Origin: Ktedonobacteria bacterium
GTDB taxonomy: Bacteria > Chloroflexota > Ktedonobacteria > Ktedonobacterales > JACDGC01
NCBI GenBank assembly: GCA_027459785.1
Contig: DAIDGU010000007.1
Location: 1 to 49,229, forward strand
DNA: 49,229 nt
Reading direction: 5' to 3'
In this document: piece by piece, positions 16,285 to 24,306 of the stretch
How positions within the stretch are numbered: position 1 is the first letter of the stretch
Layout: every line of letters starts with the position of its first letter
Translations under genes and position numbers: made by a program
The notes under the pieces: model-generated
What the model saw: the letters and a program-made list of their open reading frames with translations, nothing else
Databases searched by the model: none
Told to the model about the DNA's origin: nothing

Positions 16285-18711
16285 ATGGATGAGCGATGGT
16301 ACCGCGACGCGCCGGAACGCCACGAGCGCCGTGCCGCGCAGGAAGCGCGCTGGCGCGCGACGGATTGGCCGGCGGAGGACCAGCCAGCGGTGGACGAGTG
16401 GCCGGCGAGCCTGGCCCCGACCCGGCGCGTCGCGCCCGCCTGGCAGCGCCGCGCGGCGCAGATCGCTGCGTATCACGAGGCGTTCGCCGAAGCTGAGCCG
16501 ACGCTGCCATCGCTGCCGGCGCTACGGACACGCCTGGGACCATTGCCGCGCCGCCGGTGGGCGGGTGGCCGGCTGGCGGCCTGGTGGGTGCGGCGCTGGC
16601 GCGCGGGACCGGCCTCGCAGGCGCTGCTCGTCGCCGGCCTGACGGCGCTGCTCTTCACGTGCTGCGCCCCCGGCGCGATCCTCGCGCGGTCGGCCTATGC
16701 CGCCTCGGACGGCTACCACCACCTGATGCAGATCGAGGCGCTCATCAACCAGGAGGGCGCGGCGGGACTGGTCAATCCGGCGAACCAGGCGCTTTTGCAC
16801 GACCAACTCGCGGCGGCCCACGCGGACTTCGTGACGCTGGAGCAGATGCTGGCGCTGAGCGGCCCGCTGCAAGGGCTATCCCACACGCTGCAAAACCTGG
16901 CGCGGCTGACGCGACTGGCGGTCGATCTCACCGGCGGCGGGCAGGCGCTGCTGGATGTCGCCAACACGACGCTTGCGCCTTTATTGGTCAATCCCTTCGC
17001 GCAGCGGGCCAGCGCGGCCCTCAGCCCCGCCGCGCTGAGCGCGGCGCATGCGCGCCTGGCAACGGCGCAAGCCCAGATGGATGATGCCGCCGCCCTCGCC
17101 CCCACCATCTCCACCGCCGGCCTGCCCGGATCGCTCGGCTCCGCTGGCAAGCTGGGCGCGCTGCTGGCGAAGGTCGGCGACGCCGCGCGGCTCACGCGCT
17201 ACTTCAACCTGCTGCTGGACGCCGCGCCGCAATTATTGGGGGTCGGCACGCCGGCGACGTACCTGCTGCTGGCGATGGATCGCTCGGAACTGCGCACGGG
17301 CGGCGGGTTCACCGGCAATTACGGCATCCTCACGATTACCGGCGCGCACCTGCAAGGGGCGAAGCTGCAAGACACCTATCTGCTCGACGCGGCGTATTTC
17401 GCGCGCACCGGCCAGCAGCCGCCCGCGCGCTATCCCTGGTGGCCCTATCACAATGGCTCGGCAGTCTATGGCTGGGGCTTGCGGGATGCGAACCTCGCAC
17501 CCGACTTCCCTACCAACGCGCGCACCGCGCTGGGCATCGTGCAGGCCGTGCAGAGCGATCCGACGTTGCGCGATCCTTACCCCATCGACGGTGTCATCGC
17601 CATCACCTCGGTCGTGATGGGCCAGATCATCGCTGTCGCCGGCGGATCGCTGCGGCTGCCGGAATACCCCGACCACGTCATCACCCCGCAGAACCTGGAC
17701 GATACGATCCACTGCTTTCAACTGGGCGCATGCCGCGCCGAATTACCCAAGCTGCAAGCCGGTGACAATGCCCCCGGCGACCGCAAGCAATTCACCGCCT
17801 TCCTGGGGCAAACGCTGGTGGATCGCGTCCGCCATTTCTCCGGCAGCCAGCTCAAAGCCTTCATGAAGCTTGTCTTTCACGATCTCGTCAGCAAGGATAT
17901 TCAATTGTACTTCACCGACAGCCACGCGGAATCCGTCTTGCTGGATGCACAGCTAGGCGGCGACATCGCGCCGCCGTCGCCGGATACGTTATTCGTCACG
18001 GATACCAACATCGGTGGCAACAAAGCGAACGCCTTTGTCACGCAGCAAGAGGAGGACGTGGTGACGCTGTTGCCAGGCGGCTCCGCGCTGCACCGGCTGC
18101 TGATTCACACCGTGTATCGCCGCCAGGGGCCGCTCTACGAGGGATCGACCGGTCAGACGAGCTATTGGGAGTATCGCCGCGTCTATTTCCCCGGCACAGC
18201 GCGCTACCTGGGCAGCGCGGGCTTCGCGGGCGGATCAGGCCGGCATCAGTTGAATGCCACGACCACGAGCGACACGCCTGGTTACAAGATGGCCGGCGCG
18301 GCGCTGAGCATCGAAGACGGTCTGAACCTGGGGCAGTGCCAGCCCTTCCCGCACGGTCCCGCCAGCCAGCCGTGGGACTGCGCGCCCCAGGCGCGCGACA
18401 CGTTCCTCTATTGGATTGTCCCGCATGCCTGGCACACCGTCAACGGCAAGCCGGCGTACACCTTGCTGGTGCAGCGCCAGCCCGGCGCGAACACGACGCT
18501 GACCGTGCGCCTGGATGCCAGCCATATCACGGCGGGGCTGCCGTCGCTCACCCAGGCGGCACTCGTGCGCGACTACGACACGCCCGCGCACAATCTACCC
18601 ACCGGTTACGCAGCCACGACCACGAGCGCCTGGGCCGCCCTGACAGCCCACACGATCACGCTCTATAACGGTCCGCTCGACCAAAATACCACCGTGCAAT
18701 ATGGAGGCTGA
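16285..18711 (+). CDS. DUF4012-family membrane-anchored extracellular protein
   Basis: The protein has 808 residues. A charged cytosolic N-terminus (about 110 residues) precedes one membrane helix (about residues 112-138, ending CCAPGAILARS). A large extracellular part follows. It contains TYLLLAMDRSELRTGGGFTG and the following NYGILTI, the hallmark of DUF4012 proteins, then IDGVIAITSVVMGQI and DIQLYFTD. These proteins are common near polysaccharide genes in Chloroflexota and actinobacteria. Some resemble LytR-type envelope proteins, but the biochemical role is unproven. It is followed after four bases by a GNAT gene, so the two are co-expressed. The ATG at 16285 has GGGAAGAA upstream. Confidence 0.85.
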   Translation: MDERWYRDAPERHERRAAQEARWRATDWPAEDQPAVDEWPASLAPTRRVAPAWQRRAAQIAAYHEAFAEAEPTLPSLPALRTRLGPLPRRRWAGGRLAAWWVRRWRAGPASQALLVAGLTALLFTCCAPGAILARSAYAASDGYHHLMQIEALINQEGAAGLVNPANQALLHDQLAAAHADFVTLEQMLALSGPLQGLSHTLQNLARLTRLAVDLTGGGQALLDVANTTLAPLLVNPFAQRASAALSPAALSAAHARLATAQAQMDDAAALAPTISTAGLPGSLGSAGKLGALLAKVGDAARLTRYFNLLLDAAPQLLGVGTPATYLLLAMDRSELRTGGGFTGNYGILTITGAHLQGAKLQDTYLLDAAYFARTGQQPPARYPWWPYHNGSAVYGWGLRDANLAPDFPTNARTALGIVQAVQSDPTLRDPYPIDGVIAITSVVMGQIIAVAGGSLRLPEYPDHVITPQNLDDTIHCFQLGACRAELPKLQAGDNAPGDRKQFTAFLGQTLVDRVRHFSGSQLKAFMKLVFHDLVSKDIQLYFTDSHAESVLLDAQLGGDIAPPSPDTLFVTDTNIGGNKANAFVTQQEEDVVTLLPGGSALHRLLIHTVYRRQGPLYEGSTGQTSYWEYRRVYFPGTARYLGSAGFAGGSGRHQLNATTTSDTPGYKMAGAALSIEDGLNLGQCQPFPHGPASQPWDCAPQARDTFLYWIVPHAWHTVNGKPAYTLLVQRQPGANTTLTVRLDASHITAGLPSLTQAALVRDYDTPAHNLPTGYAATTTSAWAALTAHTITLYNGPLDQNTTVQYGG

Positions 18712-18715
18712 GCGC

Positions 18716-19765
18716 ATGCACGATCCTCCCTGCGCTGATCCCGCCCTGGCGGGGGCCAGTGTTGGTCCCCTACCGGCCAATCCTGATCCCGCTCCTGATC
18801 CTGCCATGCCCGCCCTGGTGCTGCCGCCGGCGGCGGTGCCGCGCCGCGCCGCGCTGGCCCCGGCCCCCGTCGCGTTGCGTCCAATGGAATTGGCCGATAA
18901 CCCCGCCGCCTTCGCCCTGGCCGATCTCGCCTTCACCGCCGACGGCGCGACCACCGACGCAGAGCAGCAGGCGCGCCAGGCGCGCTGGGACCACGCAGGC
19001 CGCGCGTGGTATGCCTGGCTGCATGCGCAGGCACGCGGCAGCGCCTGGGTGGCCACGGCGGGCGCGGCGGGTCCGGTGATCGGCTATGCCCGCGCCCTGC
19101 GCGATCCCACTCAGCGCCGCGAGCAACTCACCGAACTCTTCGTGCATCCGGCGTTTCAGCGCGGCCACCTCGGCCAGGCGCTCCTGCGCGCCGTGCTGGC
19201 ACAGCGCGTCCCCACCGGCTGGCGGCGCGGCATCGTGGCGCATCCCACCCCCGCCGCGCTCGCGCTCTATTATCGTTGGGGGACGCTGCCGCTGGGAACG
19301 GCATGGTATCTGGTGGTTCGGCCCGTGGAAACCGCAGCGGAAAGGACGAGACACGAAAGCCACGAAGGGAACGAAGAACACGAAGGATTTGAACGGAAAT
19401 GTGCATTTTATGCGCAGGGATGGGACTTGCCTGCGTTCATGGTGGCGCATCTGGGTGCCAGCGTTATCACGCATGGGCGCGGCACGGGCGTGCGGTGTGG
19501 CGACGCGCTCGGTCCCGTCGTCGGCGCGACGCCGGCGGAGGCGCTGGCCGTCACGCAGGCGCTCCTGGCCGACGCCTGGGCGGCGGGCGAACGCACCTGC
19601 GGCCTGTGGGTGCCGCACGCGAACGCTGCCGTGCTGCGCTGGCTGCGCGAGGCCGACGGGCTGCGCGCGACGCTGGCCGGCCAGGTGACGCTGCTGGGAT
19701 CGGATCCCGCGCTCGCCGCGCGGTTCGACCGCTCGCTGCTGCCCGCGCTGCCCTATTTGTGGTGA
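18716..19765 (+). CDS. Two-domain GNAT acetyltransferase with a captured repeat in the linker
   Basis: The protein has 349 residues. The N-terminal GNAT domain (about residues 55-200) has the acetyl-CoA-binding motif ELFVHPAFQRGHLGQALL. A second domain (about 235-349) has LGPVVGATPAEALAVTQALL and HANAAVLRWL, like the C-terminal half of YitH-type acetyltransferases. Between them, ERTRHESHEGNEEHEGFER is the in-frame translation of an intergenic CACGAA-type repeat, so the linker was recently extended. The ATG at 18716 follows GGAGG by eight bases; the upstream ATG 18701 lacks a site. The substrate is unknown. It converges with the next gene three bases away. Confidence 0.8.
   Translation: MHDPPCADPALAGASVGPLPANPDPAPDPAMPALVLPPAAVPRRAALAPAPVALRPMELADNPAAFALADLAFTADGATTDAEQQARQARWDHAGRAWYAWLHAQARGSAWVATAGAAGPVIGYARALRDPTQRREQLTELFVHPAFQRGHLGQALLRAVLAQRVPTGWRRGIVAHPTPAALALYYRWGTLPLGTAWYLVVRPVETAAERTRHESHEGNEEHEGFERKCAFYAQGWDLPAFMVAHLGASVITHGRGTGVRCGDALGPVVGATPAEALAVTQALLADAWAAGERTCGLWVPHANAAVLRWLREADGLRATLAGQVTLLGSDPALAARFDRSLLPALPYLW
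19352..19390. repeat. CACGAA-type repeat inside the GNAT gene
   Basis: The same short unit family as 10065-10107 (CACGAAAGCCACGAAGG) occurs here within an open coding frame. It encodes HESHEGNEEHEG. Its inverse complement reads FVFFVPFVAFV, the form in which this repeat is often seen mis-annotated. Confidence 0.85.
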
Positions 19766-19768
19766 GGT

Positions 19769-20122
19769 CTAGCGATGTTCGGCTTCGTCGGTGGGCGGGC
19801 CGCCAGTCGTCGTCTGGCTTTCATCATAACGCGGCACGGTATAGGGAACGCCGACCTGGACCACTGAGCGATCCTGCCCACGCTTGTCGCGCAGGGTGAG
19901 GGTGTTCCATTTGCCCGAAACGAGATCTTGATTCACCTTTAGATCGACACGTTGCGGCGTCGCCGCCTGCACCAGATCATCACGGAACAGGTACTCATGT
20001 TTGTGGAACAGGCCGCCGCCGGTGACGATGAACTCGTTGGTCAGCGCCTCCGTCACCTTGCCCACCTCATGCCCGTCGCTCGTATACACCGTCGCGCCCT
20101 CTTGAATGCTCAGCTCAGCCAT
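19769..20122 (-). CDS. PRC-barrel/DUF2171-like protein
   Basis: The protein has 117 residues. MAELSIQEGATVYTSDGHEV followed by GKVTEAL is the usual start of DUF2171/PRC-barrel-like small proteins, with a beta-rich core (EFIVTGGGLFHKHEYLF, DDLVQAATPQRVDLKVN). The C-terminus is polar. These are soluble proteins of unclear role, often stress-linked in family reports. The ATG at 20122 follows GAAAGGGG by six bases. It reads toward the GNAT gene, stop to stop. Upstream lies a repeat-rich spacer, so its promoter may lie in or near the 20299-20442 structure. Confidence 0.75.
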   Translation of the reverse strand: MAELSIQEGATVYTSDGHEVGKVTEALTNEFIVTGGGLFHKHEYLFRDDLVQAATPQRVDLKVNQDLVSGKWNTLTLRDKRGQDRSVVQVGVPYTVPRYDESQTTTGGPPTDEAEHR

Positions 20123-20625
20123 TGCGAACCCCTTTCGTCTGCATCTTCACTCCATATCGTATCATGCGCCCGGCCTCGGCTGCCGCAACCACCCGATCAT
20201 TGACGATACCGGACGGGGATGGCCCGGTAATAAACGAGAGACGAAACGTGGGATGACTGGAACCGGCGCGGAAAGGATGCGGCAGGGGCAGGACGGCACG
20301 CGAGATGACGCGAAATGGCCGCGAGATCACGCGAAATATTTCTAGAGGAGATGGCAGTCTTTTTCCATAGCATTTCGCATGACACTTCCTCGTATTCGGT
20401 GAGATCTCGTATCATTTCGCGCCCATCTCGTGTCATCTCGCGTTCCGTCTCCAAGGCGTCCTCGTCCTCCCCCAGGACCACCCAGACCGGGGAATGGGGG
20501 CCGATCCGCCCTGCGCCGCCCTGCCCCACCCCGCCGACAATGAAAGAGTGAGTACCATCCTGGCTGGCACGGATGTGCCGTACACAGGAACATCAAACGC
20601 TGCGTTCTCGCAAGGAGCATCCTGC
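20123..20625. repeat. Repeat-rich spacer with inverted CGAGATGAC/CGAAATGG arrays (20299-20442)
   Basis: No gene is supported here. The left array (20299-20338) has two CGCGAGAT-type units, CGCGAGATGACGCGAAATGG and a close variant. The right array (20403-20442) is the same composite in inverse complement at about 80% identity. A further single unit lies near 20370-20392 between them. The arms could fold as a large cruciform or RNA hairpin. Both flanking genes, the PRC-like gene and fliW, are transcribed away from it. Confidence 0.75.
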
Positions 20626-21183
20626 ATGGAGAACAACGTGCTGGCAACCGCTGCCACGCCGCAACCGGCATCCCGCGCCGCCGAAGAGCTTGCCCCACCC
20701 TGCGAGATCACTTTGCCCCAGGGACTCATCGGCTGCCCCACCTGGCAACGCTTCCAGTTGCTGCCCGCTCCGTTCATGGCGTGCGGTGAATTGCGCAGCC
20801 TGGACGACCCCGGCATCAGCCTGATCGTGGCCGATCCCACCTGGCTGCGCCTCGCCTATCATGTGGAACTGGATGAGGATGACGTGGAGGCGCTGCACCT
20901 GGCCCGCGCGGAAGACGCGCGTGTCCTCTGCATCCTGACACTACACCGCGATCCGCCGGCCATCACAGCGAACCTAGCCGGACCGCTGATCATCAATTGG
21001 CCAGAACGTCTGGGCCGGCAAGTGATCCTCGATCATCAGGCGTATCCGTTGCGCGCGCCCGTCATCGCGGGCGAGGCCGCCCGCGCGCTCTGCGATGCTC
21101 TCGCCGGAGTGGATCACGCGACGCCCGCATCAGCCGCCCCGCCATCAACACCCCCGGCTCACCAGCCGCGGAAGGGAGCATAA
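20626..21183 (+). CDS. fliW: Flagellar assembly factor FliW
   Basis: The protein has 185 residues. FliW binds flagellin and CsrA, and frees flagellin translation when flagellin is exported. The sequence shows LPQGLIGCPTWQRFQLLP, a SLDDPGISLIVADP strand and ITANLAGPLIINWPERLGRQ, then LDHQAYPLRAPV near the end, all in the expected order. An extension of about 20 residues precedes the core and a Pro/Ala tail of about 30 follows it. The ATG at 20626 has AAGGAG (20612-20617) eight bases ahead. csrA starts one base after its stop, as in the classical fliW-csrA operon. Confidence 0.9.
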   Translation: MENNVLATAATPQPASRAAEELAPPCEITLPQGLIGCPTWQRFQLLPAPFMACGELRSLDDPGISLIVADPTWLRLAYHVELDEDDVEALHLARAEDARVLCILTLHRDPPAITANLAGPLIINWPERLGRQVILDHQAYPLRAPVIAGEAARALCDALAGVDHATPASAAPPSTPPAHQPRKGA

Positions 21184-21184
21184 A

Positions 21185-21568
21185 ATGCTCGTTTTGCGTC
21201 GCAAAGCCGGCGAAGCCATCGTGCTGAACGGCGTCATCAAGATCTACGTCCTCGCGGTCGAGGGCGAACGGGTCAAACTGGGCATCGAGGCACCGCCGGA
21301 TGTCGTCATCGTGCGTCAGGAACTCTTGGATGATCTGTCGAGCGAGAATCGTATGGCCGGTGGCGCATTCCGCCCCGTCGCCAAGCTGGCACCGCGCCCG
21401 TCGATCCTGAACAACGAGAACCGGCGCGATCTCCAATCCCTATTGCAACAGGCGATCAGCGCGCCGGAAAACAGCGCGGCACTGCCCACCGCGCAGGACG
21501 TGGCCACGGCCCGCACTGCCGGTCGCCGCCACATCATCATCGCCCGCCCGCCCACCGAGACGGCGTAA
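21185..21568 (+). CDS. csrA: CsrA translational regulator with long C-terminal extension
   Basis: The protein has 127 residues. The first 60 are a complete CsrA: MLVLRRKAGEAIVLNGVIKI, VLAVEGERVKLGIEAPPDV and VIVRQELL, with the RNA-binding Arg in place. CsrA dimers bind GGA motifs in mRNA leaders to block translation, and FliW antagonises them. Another 65 residues follow (SILNNENRRDLQSLLQQAIS and a polar end), about doubling the usual length of 60-75. In known cases such tails can affect FliW binding; here the role is open. The ATG at 21185 is preceded by GAAGGGA inside the end of fliW. Confidence 0.9.
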   Translation: MLVLRRKAGEAIVLNGVIKIYVLAVEGERVKLGIEAPPDVVIVRQELLDDLSSENRMAGGAFRPVAKLAPRPSILNNENRRDLQSLLQQAISAPENSAALPTAQDVATARTAGRRHIIIARPPTETA

Positions 21569-21616
21569 GGCGGGCAGGGCGCGCTCAAGCGCGCCGCGTT
21601 CTAGTCCGCGCAGGCG

Positions 21617-21741
21617 AGGGCGACCACAAGGGTACGCCCCTACATCGTGGCCGTCGGCCCATAGGCGCGCAAATGGTTTCAATCACTACCGCCCGCATCG
21701 TCCCCACCCGTGTTCACACGGCGGACAGGAATGTCCGCCCC
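21617..21741. repeat. Two dispersed repeats between csrA and fliD
   Basis: 21617-21644 is AGGGCGACCACAAGGGTACG plus GCCCCTACA-type sequence, and it recurs exactly at 23819-23846. 21719-21741 is a GGCGGACAGGAATGTCCGCC palindrome of the family found at 12106-12338 and 24149-24242. Both flank fliD. Confidence 0.8.
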
Positions 21742-21823
21742 ACGTGGCTCAACCGCCCGATCATCCTTGCGCGATAGTCGCGCCCAGCACGGATGCATCA
21801 CTACCAAGTGAGGAGCGTGACCC

Positions 21824-23776
21824 ATGTCAGCACCCATCTCAGCATCGTCCAGTTCGTCGCCGACGACCAGCAGCACCAGCGGCGCATCCACAGCGTCCAC
21901 CCCATCTGCGACGACGACGAACCTGGGCAGCGCCGCGCCGCCGTTTCAGATCTCCGGCCTGGCGAGCGGCTTGGATACGAATTCAATCGTCCAGAAACTC
22001 GTCGCCGTTTATACAGCCCCGGAACAGATCGTGCAGGCGCAAGAGCAGGTGACGCAGGAAAAACAGGCGGCCTGGACGGACATCCAGACAAAGATGCAAG
22101 CATTGCAGACGGCGATTCAGACGCTGCAAGGCGCGAGCGCGGCGGACGGCAAGGTTGGCACCACCACGCCGCCGTCAGGCGGCACCGCCGCCCTCAGCAT
22201 CACAGCCACGCCGGAGGCCGCGCTGGGCAACTTCACCGTCAACGTGCAGAGCCTGGCGACGACGGGCATCCTGAGCGGCGGCGCGAATATCAGCGCGCCG
22301 ATCACCGGCGCGCAGGCCACGACCAGCCCGCTCACCAGCCTCAACTTCGGCGTCACGCCCACGCTGGGAACATTCACCGTCAATGGCACGGCCATCACCG
22401 TCGATTCGGCGACAACCCTGCTGGGCGCGAGCGGCGACACGCTGCAAGCACAACTCTCGGCGGCGGGCGTGACGATGACGGCTGTCACCAGCGGCGGCAA
22501 TGTCACCGGCGTGCAACTCACCGCCGCCACGCCACTGCAATTGGGCGCGCCCGGCGACACCAGCAACATGCTCACCACGCTGCGCCTGACCACCGCCGCG
22601 CCCACCGGCGGCGGCACGACGATCCAGAGCAACGGCTCGCTGAGTGGCAGCGCCCTCACGACCGCGTTACCATCGCTGAATCTGGCGACACCGCTCGTTT
22701 CATCGAACGGCACCATCGTCGTCAACGGCACCACCATAGCCTATACCTCGACGGATACGCTGGGCAGCCTCATCGGCAAGATCAACCAGTCGAATGCCGG
22801 CGTAACGGCCAGCTACGATCCGCTCAGCGACCGCATGGTGCTGACGGCGACGATGACCGGCACCGGCGCGATCACTGTGGCGGATAGCGGGGGTGGCAAC
22901 CTGGCCGCCGCGCTGAAGATGACCACTGCCGCCGGCGCGACCGTCACGCCCGGCGCGCCCGCCGTCTTCAGCGTCAGCGGCATCAACGGCGGCAATCCCA
23001 TCGCCAGCGCCAGCAATACGGTCACGAATCTCATCCCCGGCGTCACGCTGAACCTGCAAGGCGTCTCGCCCAGCATGACGCCCGCGGGCGCGACGACCGT
23101 CACCATCGGCCAAGACACCGGCGCGCTCACCACCGCGCTGCAAAGCTTCGTGACGGCGTATAACACCATGCAGGATACGATCACGAAATATAGCGGCATC
23201 ACCACGGACCAGAGCGGCAACGTGCAGAATGCCGGTCTGTTGGCGGGCGATCCCGGTCTGTCGTCGCTGGCGAGCGAGCTGGACCAGACGGTGAACGATA
23301 CCACCGTCACCGTGAGCGGCAAGCAGTATAGCATGGCGTCGCTGGGCATCAGCACGGGGTCCACGCTGGCCTTCGGGGCCGCGCCCATCCCCACGCTGGA
23401 TTTGCAATTCAACACCAGCACGCTGACCGCCGCACTGGCCGCCACGCCCACGCTGGGGCAAGCCTTCACCGGTGATGGCACCATCAGCAGCCAGAGCGGC
23501 ACGCTGTTCCAGAATCTCAACAGCTTGATGGATAGCTGGACTTCGCCGCTGGGCAACCTGGGGACGACGCAAGACGCCCTCAGCGCGCAATATGCCGATG
23601 AGCAACAGCAGATCCAGAACTGGCAAAATATGGCGCAATCCGAAACCCAGCAGCTTTCGACGATGTTTACGTCGATGGAGGCGTCGCTCTCGCAGCTCCA
23701 AGCGGAAGGCCAGGCGCTGAATGCGCAACTCGGCACCACCAGCAGCACGGGATCGTCGAGCAGCACCGGCCACTAG
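21824..23776 (+). CDS. fliD: Flagellar filament cap protein FliD
   Basis: The protein has 650 residues. FliD (hook-associated protein 2) caps the growing filament and folds exported flagellin outside the cell. After a Ser/Thr-rich leader of about 45 residues comes the FliD N-terminal motif FQISGLASGLDTNSIVQKLV with its coiled-coil region. A long Thr/Gly/Ala-rich middle follows, then the C-terminal part LQSFVTAYNTMQDTITKYSG, the ASELDQTV region, SLGISTGSTLAF and a final coiled coil EQQQIQNWQNMAQSETQQLS. The ATG at 21824 follows GAGGAG by ten bases. The gene lies about 255 bases after csrA. Flagellin and fliS are not in the window. Confidence 0.92.
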   Translation: MSAPISASSSSSPTTSSTSGASTASTPSATTTNLGSAAPPFQISGLASGLDTNSIVQKLVAVYTAPEQIVQAQEQVTQEKQAAWTDIQTKMQALQTAIQTLQGASAADGKVGTTTPPSGGTAALSITATPEAALGNFTVNVQSLATTGILSGGANISAPITGAQATTSPLTSLNFGVTPTLGTFTVNGTAITVDSATTLLGASGDTLQAQLSAAGVTMTAVTSGGNVTGVQLTAATPLQLGAPGDTSNMLTTLRLTTAAPTGGGTTIQSNGSLSGSALTTALPSLNLATPLVSSNGTIVVNGTTIAYTSTDTLGSLIGKINQSNAGVTASYDPLSDRMVLTATMTGTGAITVADSGGGNLAAALKMTTAAGATVTPGAPAVFSVSGINGGNPIASASNTVTNLIPGVTLNLQGVSPSMTPAGATTVTIGQDTGALTTALQSFVTAYNTMQDTITKYSGITTDQSGNVQNAGLLAGDPGLSSLASELDQTVNDTTVTVSGKQYSMASLGISTGSTLAFGAAPIPTLDLQFNTSTLTAALAATPTLGQAFTGDGTISSQSGTLFQNLNSLMDSWTSPLGNLGTTQDALSAQYADEQQQIQNWQNMAQSETQQLSTMFTSMEASLSQLQAEGQALNAQLGTTSSTGSSSSTGH

Positions 23777-24306
23777 CCCCAGCACCAAGGGGGGAACAGG
23801 GCGACCAATCGGGGGGCCAGGGCGACCACAAGGGTACGCCCCTACAGACCGCATGGCAACGGGGGGATAACTGTGCGGTGGCCTGTTGATCAGAGATATA
23901 TTGCGATAACGCCGGACACAGGCCGGAGAGGTTGCGTTTCCAAGCCGGGACAATCGATGCTTTCAATCAATTTTATCGCCGGGTGGTTGGCGGCGAGGGA
24001 CGGCGGGCGGTTGTTGATGCGGCGGGCGCAAGACGGCGGGCGGTTGAAACCGCGCCTAAGGGCTACGCCACGAAACCCGTCTGCACGGGTTCCCACCAGC
24101 ATTGCCGTGCGTGCCTCCGATGATCGTTACGATGCAGGAACGGGACGGCGGACAGGAATGTCCGCCCCACGCTCCCTTGGAGGACAGACATTCCTGTATG
24201 TCACTATGATCCCCTGGAGGACAGACATTCTTGTCTGTCCGGCTCCGCTGACTACGGTCTTTCCTCGAATTGGGTATGATATATGTTTGATCGCATGTCG
24301 GGAGGG
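23777..24306. repeat. Repeat-filled spacer downstream of fliD
   Basis: No gene is supported in 530 bases. 23819-23846 copies the repeat at 21617-21644. 23990-24050 carries three GACGGCGGGCGGTTG units. 24050-24090 reads AAGGGCTACGCCACGAAACC with an ACCCGTCTGCACGGGTT hairpin. 24149-24242 carries three GGACAG...CTGTCC palindromes. Fragments of this kind are probably dispersed non-coding elements. Confidence 0.75.

Noticed and set aside
22700..23953. Open frame opposite fliD (417 codons)
   Set aside because: It is an Arg/Gly/Ala-rich antisense translation of a recognised FliD gene, with no independent evidence.
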